The notes beneath the pieces are model-generated. The model did not search any database, had not been told where the DNA came from, and worked only from the letters and a program-made list of their open reading frames with translations. This document shows, in pieces, positions 1 through 4,460 of a stretch of 5,313 bases of DNA. Positions within the stretch are counted from its first letter, which is position 1, and each line of letters starts with the position of its first letter. Origin of the DNA: JAWLDB01 sp041686915 (GTDB lineage: Bacteria; Bacillota; UBA994; UBA5500). The stretch lies in NCBI GenBank assembly GCA_041686915.1, contig JAWLDB010000188.1, positions 1 to 5,313 of the forward strand, read 5' to 3'. The translations under genes and the position numbers were made by a program.

Positions 1-1
1 T

Positions 2-2209
2 CTAAAGATACCTTTTACCGTCAGCAACTGGGATGGTGAAGGGATTACGGCGCAGACCGGCACAGGCATCGCACCCCTGTGCATCGGCGGCGGCTTCATG
101 GTTGGCAGCCCGAACGTAGTGATTGACCTCTCAGCCAGTGTCGCGCCATCCATTGAGCGCCCGTCACCCGAGTGGCTTGGCCTGGTGTTCGAGGACGTGG
201 TGCTTGTGCTCCCGGATGAGTTCAAGAACAACGATACAGCAGTTCAGTTCCAGGCGAACCAGAGCTTCTTCTATGAGCAGAGCGGTCTCTGTGGTTACTA
301 TGACTCTGGAACGGACACCACAGGGGCAAGCAGCGTGCAGATTGACAGCCTGCTTGGGTTCCCCGCAACCATCACCGGCGCAGACATTGACCTCTACAAG
401 GGAGCGATGAATGTCGAACTGCTGGGCGACATCACTGCAGAGGCCTTGGGTGGAAAGCAGATCAGCTACCGGGCGATCGCAGATAGCAAGTCTGACGTGC
501 TGGTGATGAATATCATCGGTGAAAAGAGTAGCACCCAGGTCGGCACACAACCGCTACTCCTGACCGTTCAGAATGGGCGACTGGAGCGGGATGAGGGGTC
601 AGATCAAGGGGAGTTGATTCTGAATGGTACCCTCACACTCAATAATCTACCTGGCCTGCATATGAACGAACAGGCTGAGTTTATCGAACTGCGGATTTCT
701 CCTGAGAAGAGTGGTCTGCCGGCAACTGATACTCTGGAGACAAAGCAGGACCCATTGGGTAATGGCCGGTTCATCAATACTCCGTGGGCGAAGCTGTGGA
801 GTTATGCTGTAGGAGCGTATGACTTCCAGTTGATTACGGATGACTCTGGTGACGTTGACATGTTGCTGCGAGGCGAAATCCAGGTGGCTGGCAACTTGCC
901 CTTCAAACCTGAGACGTACAGCGACACAATCTATGTAGAGAACGTCTTCACCAACCCAGCCATACCAGTGGAGAAGGTCCAGGCAGAGCAGGGTATAGAC
1001 TGGTTGGGGATTATCGAAGACTGGTCATGGGTACTGCCGATCGGTCTCGAGGAAATGGAAGACGGTACCCTTCGCTGGACAAACAACGGCTGGTATACGA
1101 CTGGGCTGCCGTTCAAGGTTCTCGGCCACGCGTTTGATGACGAATACCTGAAAGGTGATCTTCAGTTCGCCGCGGGTAAGGACTATACCGGAACTGACTT
1201 TTGGGTTGTTGCAATCAAAGGTGGGAGAGGCCTGGAGGATAGCGACATCGAACAGGAGAAAAAGGAGCTGGCCAAGAAAGGTCTCACACTGTCTCCTGAG
1301 AAAGAAGCAGAGATGCGTCGGAAGATTAAGATTGGCCCCATTAGCTTCCGCAACTTTTTGGGAGTATTGGCGCACAACATTGATCTGCCGGATAACCTGA
1401 CTGAAGTGACAAGCAATAACCTGAACACGTTCATTCGGGACCTTCCCGTCAAGGCAGGGGAGAGCTACCTTCTGGCGAAAGCTGAGCTGATGGAAGTCTC
1501 AGGGGTTGTTTCAGCCGAACAAGCACAGATACTGATTAGTTCGGGGCCAACAATCCGAATTACTGGCGAGCAAGTGAAGATTACAGGCGTTCCGATGAAG
1601 GATACCAGCATATATGTGATGTATCACTACCCCGCAACACTGCAGGCCTCAACCACCTTCAGGGACCTGACTCTCCCGTTCTTCGATGTGGGCAGTCTGA
1701 GTGGATCCCTTGGATTCCTGGCAAGCCCGGAGAGATGGAACGTGATGATCGGTTACCCCGAGACACTCGTTTTGAGAGTCCCCGGAGATCCGACCCTTTA
1801 CGGGCTAGGCGTGGGCTTCGAAGGTAGGAAGAACGGATGGCAGGGCATGGCCAAGGTACTTCTGGGGTTCGAAGTCACCAAGATGTTTGGGTCGTTCTAC
1901 CTGGAAGCATACGTAACGGCTACCGGTGAAGTGGTAATTGAGGATGAGAACGGTCAACTACAGGTGCTCGGTCGTCTGATCGTTGAGGCAGGCGGCATGC
2001 TTGGAATGTACTTTGAGAACGACAAGAATGACCCCACCGATGATACCGAATGGGAGATAGCTCACTTGGCGCTCCGGCTGATAGGGGAACTTGAGGCTCC
2101 TAACCCGCTACGGCTTATGGGAGCTGCAGAGATTTACTATCAAGTGAACTTGAAGATCTGGGAGACTGAAGGGACCATCCCTTGGGACATCGAGTACGTT
2201 AGACCATAG
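2..2209 (+). CDS. Large strand-rich protein of unknown function, 5' partial
   Basis: The reading frame is open from the first bases to a TAG at 2207-2209, so 735 residues are visible and the true start lies left of the window. The ATG at 98 has no convincing ribosome binding site and the codons before it read as similar protein (IPFTVSNWDGEG...), so it is probably internal. I do not recognise the family. The sequence is rich in alternating hydrophobic/polar stretches and Gly/Asn/Asp turns, which suggests mostly beta structure. A module beginning (E/D)WLG and continuing to an LP occurs twice, at visible residues about 57-104 and 333-381. A charged, probably helical segment lies at about 411-444 (EQEKKELAKK, EKEAEMRRK). 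The last 150 residues contain Gly-rich strand-like runs. There is no C-terminal membrane helix, LPXTG or S-layer homology motif. Only one cysteine-poor region is seen (Cys at visible residues 27 and 97). It could be a secreted, structural or phage-tail-like-particle-associated protein, but this is a guess. The gene ends in a strong terminator. Confidence 0.9.
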   Translation, partial: LKIPFTVSNWDGEGITAQTGTGIAPLCIGGGFMVGSPNVVIDLSASVAPSIERPSPEWLGLVFEDVVLVLPDEFKNNDTAVQFQANQSFFYEQSGLCGYYDSGTDTTGASSVQIDSLLGFPATITGADIDLYKGAMNVELLGDITAEALGGKQISYRAIADSKSDVLVMNIIGEKSSTQVGTQPLLLTVQNGRLERDEGSDQGELILNGTLTLNNLPGLHMNEQAEFIELRISPEKSGLPATDTLETKQDPLGNGRFINTPWAKLWSYAVGAYDFQLITDDSGDVDMLLRGEIQVAGNLPFKPETYSDTIYVENVFTNPAIPVEKVQAEQGIDWLGIIEDWSWVLPIGLEEMEDGTLRWTNNGWYTTGLPFKVLGHAFDDEYLKGDLQFAAGKDYTGTDFWVVAIKGGRGLEDSDIEQEKKELAKKGLTLSPEKEAEMRRKIKIGPISFRNFLGVLAHNIDLPDNLTEVTSNNLNTFIRDLPVKAGESYLLAKAELMEVSGVVSAEQAQILISSGPTIRITGEQVKITGVPMKDTSIYVMYHYPATLQASTTFRDLTLPFFDVGSLSGSLGFLASPERWNVMIGYPETLVLRVPGDPTLYGLGVGFEGRKNGWQGMAKVLLGFEVTKMFGSFYLEAYVTATGEVVIEDENGQLQVLGRLIVEAGGMLGMYFENDKNDPTDDTEWEIAHLALRLIGELEAPNPLRLMGAAEIYYQVNLKIWETEGTIPWDIEYVRP
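170..313 (+). repeat. Protein-level repeat module, copy 1 (within the large CDS)
   Basis: This encodes visible residues 57-104 of the large protein, beginning EWLGLVFEDVVLVLP. It matches a second copy 276 residues downstream (DWLGIIEDWSWVLP) with one gap: W, L, G, E/D, V, L and P are kept, and both copies are followed by a turn-rich acidic stretch and an aromatic/Gly segment. The similarity is visible at protein level only, and the DNA has diverged, so this is an old domain duplication rather than a recent repeat. Confidence 0.45.
998..1144 (+). repeat. Protein-level repeat module, copy 2 (within the large CDS)
   Basis: This encodes visible residues 333-381, beginning DWLGIIEDWSWVLP, and pairs with the copy at 170-313. 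After the LP the two copies share only a general pattern (acidic turn, then a short strand with aromatic residues and Gly), so the module boundary on the right is uncertain. Confidence 0.45.
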
Positions 2210-2228
2210 CGCAGTTTCACTACAACTC

Positions 2229-2257
2229 AAAAAGGCACGGCTCGCGCCGTGCCTTTT
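2229..2257. terminator. Bidirectional factor-independent terminator
   Basis: A perfect stem pairs AAAAGGCACGGC (2230-2241) with GCCGTGCCTTTT (2246-2257) around a four-base loop, TCGC. The stem ends in four T residues on the plus strand and five on the minus strand (A run 2229-2233), so it can stop transcription both ways. It sits 20 bases after the large CDS and 15 bases after the stop of the convergent VCBS-type gene, exactly where a shared terminator is expected. Confidence 0.93.
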
Positions 2258-2272
2258 CATGTACCACCAACC

Positions 2273-2983
2273 CTAATTCGCGTCTGCGCTCGGGTTAATG
2301 GCCAAATCTTCTCTCACAGTTTCAAAACGCTGGCCGTTCCACGACAGATAATCCTGAATGTAGCCAATAGTGTCGGCAGCAAACGTGCCCCACACCCTAG
2401 TGAGTGCCAGCAGGCTGCAGGTGCCCTCAGCTTCGTCAAGGACGATCGGATAGGCGAGAATGAATGGGCCAACATTAGCCTGCGTCGGCTCTTTCAGGTT
2501 GCCGTTCTCATCGTAGAGGTCCTGAGCGGCGGGGTCGGTACTGACGTCAATCCGGAATGTAAGGTTCTGACCCTCGTCCACAACTACCACCACAAAACCG
2601 TCAGCATAAAAAGCCCGTAGGTCCTTGGTTTCAAAGTACCGCTGACCATCAAACAACAGGCGTATCCGGCTATCTACAAACGAGTACACGAATGTATAAA
2701 CAAAGCCGCCGCTGCCTCCTGATTGTATGCTCACCTTGATGTCCAGAATGTCGTCACCGGTGAAGTCGCACAGGAAGATCGTCGGCTCGAAGCCGGCATT
2801 TTCGCTAAGATGCACCTGAGTGACGCGTCCGGTCTTACCATTGCGGATACACAAAGTGATGTTCTGTATAAACGCGCTATCCTCACTTACATCACCAACC
2901 AGATAGATCTCATCAGCAACGCCGTCGCCTGTCACGTCGCCATATTTACGGGTCAAAACCTGGCCTGGTACACGAGTGCTCAT
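2273..2983 (-). CDS. VCBS/FG-GAP repeat-like protein, spore-former type
   Basis: This 236-residue protein has two acidic, calcium-loop-like segments of the FG-GAP/VCBS (integrin alpha beta-propeller) type: GDVTGDGVADEIYL at residues 15-28 and CDFTGDDILDIKV at 72-84. A degenerate third copy is likely at about 182-197 (LDEAEGTCSLLALTRV), where the usual Asp/Asn loop residues are mostly lost. Other recognisable stretches are IQNITLCI (39-46), the Gly/Ser-rich SGGSGGF (88-94) and SWNGQRF (214-220). From memory, the overall layout (repeat, FIQNITL, ENAGFxPT, SGGSG, SFVDxRxRLLFD, near-C-terminal WNGQRF) matches proteins of about 230 residues in sporulating Bacillota that are annotated only as VCBS repeat-containing. 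Their function is not established. There is no signal peptide, so it probably stays in the cytoplasm unless released by lysis. The ATG at 2981-2983 is set by a strong Shine-Dalgarno. The gene is single and terminates at the shared bidirectional hairpin. Confidence 0.9.
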   Translation of the reverse strand: MSTRVPGQVLTRKYGDVTGDGVADEIYLVGDVSEDSAFIQNITLCIRNGKTGRVTQVHLSENAGFEPTIFLCDFTGDDILDIKVSIQSGGSGGFVYTFVYSFVDSRIRLLFDGQRYFETKDLRAFYADGFVVVVVDEGQNLTFRIDVSTDPAAQDLYDENGNLKEPTQANVGPFILAYPIVLDEAEGTCSLLALTRVWGTFAADTIGYIQDYLSWNGQRFETVREDLAINPSADAN

Positions 2984-2991
2984 CTGACATA

Positions 2992-3003
2992 CTCCTCTCC
3001 TTT
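2992..3003 (-). promoter_or_regulatory. Ribosome binding site of the VCBS-type gene
   Basis: On the minus strand this reads AAAGGAGAGGAG and ends eight bases before the ATG at 2983. It decides between two nearby ATGs: the one at 2988-2990 is out of frame and too close to the site. Confidence 0.85.
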
Positions 3004-3116
3004 GTTTAGTTTGCTAACCAATTTCTCTGCCACATTCTATGCAGAAGAGGTCGAAAGGGGGAGGGGTTACGGCAATTATTGCAGGTAATAGGCGTACTGC
3101 CTGCGAACGTTGTAGC

Positions 3117-3122
3117 AGGAGG
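3117..3122 (+). promoter_or_regulatory. Ribosome binding site of the acetyltransferase gene
   Basis: AGGAGG, followed by TG, sits seven bases before the ATG at 3130-3132. It is close to a perfect anti-16S match and fixes the start at 3130 rather than at the in-frame TTG at 3079, whose only upstream purine run (about 3056-3066) is 12 bases away. Confidence 0.9.
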
Positions 3123-3129
3123 TGTTAAT

Positions 3130-3654
3130 ATGCGCACAACTGATAGCAGCAAGGTGGAAATAGTACGGATTGGCATGGACGAATATCCGGAGTTTTGTAA
3201 GCTATTGGAATGGAGACGGACAGCGAACGAGGAAGGCGATACATCAGTCTATCTTTCCGGCCCCCCTCGCGAGTTCTTGCAGCAGTTTAATGTGCTTGAC
3301 TCAAAGCTGTTCTACATCTACGCAGCAAGGGTTGACGGCAAGTTTGTCAGCTACATCAACGCCATCATCATCCCAAAACCTGATCCTCGCATGGGCATGA
3401 TGTATATCGACGAACTGTGGACGGCCCCGGCATTCCGCCAAGGTGGGATTGCCACTCTCCTGATGCGCGAGGTGTTCAAGCTATCCAAGCGTCTCAACCT
3501 CTGGCGTGTACGCCTCTATGTTGCAGAGGATAATGATGCTGCCAGAAGTTATTATCGCAAGCAAGGGTTTTCCGAGAAGACTCATGATGTCTGGTGCGAG
3601 GTATCGGTGCGTGACATTGATGGCGAGACCGGGCTGATCGATAAAATAGAATAG
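3130..3654 (+). CDS. GNAT-family N-acetyltransferase
   Basis: This 174-residue protein has the size and order of a single GNAT domain, which transfers an acetyl group from acetyl-CoA to an amine. After an N-terminal helix region (EYPEFCKLLEWRR, about 18-30) come strands around 61-83 (LFYIYAARVDG, FVSYINAIIIP). Motif A follows, with strand MMYIDELWTAP (90-100) and the pyrophosphate-binding RQGGIA at 103-108 (R/Q-x-x-G-x-A), then a helix. Next is strand VRLYVAEDNDAA (127-138) and motif B, SYYRKQGF (140-147), typical of GNAT C-termini. The acceptor cannot be read from sequence: it could be a small molecule, a protein N-terminus or an antibiotic-like amine. There is no signal peptide, so it is cytoplasmic. 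It is divergent from the VCBS-type gene and closed by its own terminator, so it is probably monocistronic. An alternative TTG start at 3079 would add 17 residues but is less well supported. Confidence 0.93.
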   Translation: MRTTDSSKVEIVRIGMDEYPEFCKLLEWRRTANEEGDTSVYLSGPPREFLQQFNVLDSKLFYIYAARVDGKFVSYINAIIIPKPDPRMGMMYIDELWTAPAFRQGGIATLLMREVFKLSKRLNLWRVRLYVAEDNDAARSYYRKQGFSEKTHDVWCEVSVRDIDGETGLIDKIE

Positions 3655-3664
3655 GAACCTGGAT

Positions 3665-3695
3665 TCAAGGGCAGCGCGAGCTGCCCTTGAGCTTT
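3665..3695 (+). terminator. Hairpin terminator after the acetyltransferase gene
   Basis: A perfect 11-bp stem pairs TCAAGGGCAGC (3665-3675) with GCTGCCCTTGA (3680-3690) around GCGA, a stable GNRA tetraloop. Only a short T run follows (GCTTTACC), so the hairpin is strong but the U tract is weak. It lies ten bases after the stop codon. Confidence 0.75.
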
Positions 3696-3720
3696 ACCTG
3701 CTGGTCTTTCCTGGTACAGT
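3693..3720 (+). promoter_or_regulatory. Possible sigma-A promoter for the 113-residue protein
   Basis: A candidate -35 TTTACC (3693-3698) is 16 bases from a candidate -10 TACAGT (3715-3720), which is preceded by TGG (an extended -10 pattern). Each box matches its consensus at about four of six positions. The position, just after the upstream terminator and 66 bases before the GTG start, is sensible. The match is too weak to be certain. Confidence 0.25.
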
Positions 3721-3773
3721 GTCTCATACCGTGTTAGTAAGAAACCACGCGGGAGCAGAGCCAGCGGGATTTG

Positions 3774-3778
3774 GGAGG
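3774..3778 (+). promoter_or_regulatory. Ribosome binding site supporting a GTG start
   Basis: GGAGG, within GGGAGGAA, lies eight bases before GTG at 3787-3789. An ATG at 3780-3782 is only one base from the site and opens a frame that stops after eight codons, so GTG is the better start. Confidence 0.75.
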
Positions 3779-3786
3779 AATGAGCT

Positions 3787-4128
3787 GTGAGGTTGTTACC
3801 GATTGACCATCCTATGGTGAGGGGTAAGAGTATTGGGGACCTGGTTATGCTGGCCGAGCAGGATAGAGCCTACTCCTATGAGACTGCAGCAATCTATCGC
3901 ATCACATGGCGTCGGCGGGACGAATACTTCCTGGCACTAGAGGATCATCGTTTGAAGATGCTACCGCTGCCGGTACTGATAGCCAGTTCCAAGATCGCAG
4001 CTGCACGCTCCTGTGCGTATCACGATGTGGACAATAACTGTTATCTGCGAAAAGAACCATGTACGCAGCCCGCTTGTTACCGTGAAGGCAAATGTGAAGC
4101 CATGCGTTCACTTGCGGATAAGATTTGA
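3787..4128 (+). CDS. Hypothetical protein with a cysteine-rich C-terminus
   Basis: This 113-residue protein starts at GTG with a well-spaced ribosome binding site. I do not recognise it. Residues 1-70 look like a small mixed alpha/beta domain (GDLVMLAEQDRAYSYETAAIYRITW, then a basic RRRDEY turn). There is no signal peptide or convincing membrane helix, although LPLPVLIASSKIAAA (60-73) is hydrophobic. Residues 76-103 hold all five cysteines, spaced C-x8-C-x6-C-x4-C-x5-C (C76, C85, C92, C97, C103) with His79 nearby. This could bind a metal ion or iron-sulphur cluster, or form disulphides if exported, but no known motif fits exactly. It lies between a terminator and a convergent small membrane-protein gene, so it is probably a single transcription unit. 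Its reality rests on the ribosome binding site, a clean frame and the clustered cysteines. Confidence 0.72.
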   Translation: MRLLPIDHPMVRGKSIGDLVMLAEQDRAYSYETAAIYRITWRRRDEYFLALEDHRLKMLPLPVLIASSKIAAARSCAYHDVDNNCYLRKEPCTQPACYREGKCEAMRSLADKI

Positions 4129-4190
4129 ACTAGTCATAGTTGCCTGACATCTGCAGGTAATGAGTATTCAAAAAGCGAAACTGTCTTATA

Positions 4191-4343
4191 CTACTCGTCG
4201 CGTTTGCCTCTAAACAGGAACGGTATGGCCAAAGGGAAGAGGAATAGCCCGAAGGTAAACCTGCCTCCGGTTAGGAAGCGAGACACCATCAGGAGGCCCA
4301 GGAAGACGAGAACACTAACCCAGATGTTGTTCCGGAATTTCAT
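4191..4343 (-). CDS. Small two-helix membrane protein, 50 residues
   Basis: On the minus strand an ATG at 4341-4343 opens a 50-residue frame ending in TAG at 4191-4193. The product has a basic start (MKFRNN), a first hydrophobic helix at about 8-20 (WVSVLVFLGLLMV), a short basic Gly turn (SRFLTGGR, 21-28), a second hydrophobic helix at about 29-44 (FTFGLFLFPLAIPFLF) and a charged tail (RGKRDE). This is a classic membrane hairpin, and the charges suggest that both ends are on the cytoplasmic side. A nine-base Shine-Dalgarno with one mismatch stands five bases before the ATG, which strongly supports a real gene. Function is unknown; such proteins often modulate a larger membrane complex, but no partner is visible here. 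It is divergent from the CapA-like gene and convergent with the cysteine-rich gene, with no clear terminator between the latter two. Confidence 0.75.
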   Translation of the reverse strand: MKFRNNIWVSVLVFLGLLMVSRFLTGGRFTFGLFLFPLAIPFLFRGKRDE

Positions 4344-4348
4344 GCTGT

Positions 4349-4357
4349 TCACCACCT
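4349..4357 (-). promoter_or_regulatory. Ribosome binding site of the 50-residue membrane protein
   Basis: The minus strand reads AGGTGGTGA, one base away from the ideal AGGAGGTGA, and ends five bases before the ATG at 4343. It is the main reason to accept so short a frame. Confidence 0.7.
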
Positions 4358-4395
4358 GTGTGAGTACTTTGTCTTAGTGTACCCACTTCATTCAA

Positions 4396-4405
4396 TCATC
4401 GATGA
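4396..4405. promoter_or_regulatory. 10-bp palindrome in the divergent control region
   Basis: TCATCGATGA is a perfect palindrome lying between the two divergent genes, just beside the candidate -10 boxes. It could be an operator for a dimeric regulator. A 10-bp palindrome can also arise by chance, and no second copy is seen nearby. Confidence 0.25.
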
Positions 4406-4409
4406 ACTC

Positions 4410-4415
4410 ATTATA
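4410..4415 (-). promoter_or_regulatory. Candidate -10 box for the 50-residue protein gene
   Basis: The minus strand reads TATAAT, the exact sigma-A -10 consensus, 66 bases upstream of the ATG. The best -35 candidate is TTGCTA (4431-4436), but the spacer is only 15 bases, so the promoter is uncertain. Confidence 0.4.
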
Positions 4416-4417
4416 AG
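4412..4417 (+). promoter_or_regulatory. Candidate -10 box for the CapA-like gene
   Basis: TATAAG lies 43 bases before the ATG at 4461 and overlaps the minus-strand TATAAT. No good -35 is seen: TTCATT at 4387-4392 is 19 bases away and matches at only three positions. If both boxes are used, the two divergent promoters would compete for polymerase. Confidence 0.25.
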
Positions 4418-4445
4418 ACCTCAGATTTCATAGCAATTATAAACG

Positions 4446-4450
4446 GGAGG
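4446..4450 (+). promoter_or_regulatory. Ribosome binding site of the CapA-like gene
   Basis: GGAGG, within GGGAGGGAG, lies ten bases before ATG 4461. This favours 4461 over the in-frame ATG at 4479, which has no such site in front of it. Confidence 0.75.
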
Positions 4451-4460
4451 GAGCTACCAA

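Noticed and set aside
164..550. 128-residue minus-strand frame
   Set aside because: It lies wholly inside the large plus-strand CDS, has no recognisable domain, and reads like antisense of a coding region.
2249..2620. 123-residue plus-strand frame starting in the terminator
   Set aside because: It begins within the terminator hairpin and is antisense to the VCBS-type gene, which has clear motifs and a strong ribosome binding site.
3034..3041. Minus-strand CATAGAAT, close to a sigma-E -10 box, upstream of the VCBS-type gene
   Set aside because: It matches the sporulation consensus at seven of eight positions, but no sigma-E -35 element is found at the right distance, so sporulation control is not supported.
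2723..3088. 121-residue plus-strand frame
   Set aside because: It is mostly antisense to the VCBS-type gene, with no ribosome binding site or domain.
3079..3129. TTG start adding 17 residues to the acetyltransferase
   Set aside because: The ATG at 3130 has AGGAGG at ideal spacing and the GNAT domain is complete from there. The TTG has only a purine run 12 bases upstream.
4140..4160. Hairpin TTGCCTG/CAGGTAA as a terminator between the convergent genes
   Set aside because: The seven-pair stem includes a G-T pair and has no T run on either strand, so it is not a convincing terminator.
4438..4443. TATAAA as a -10 box for the CapA-like gene
   Set aside because: It is only 17 bases from the ATG and abuts the ribosome binding site, so a transcript starting from it would lack a usable leader.
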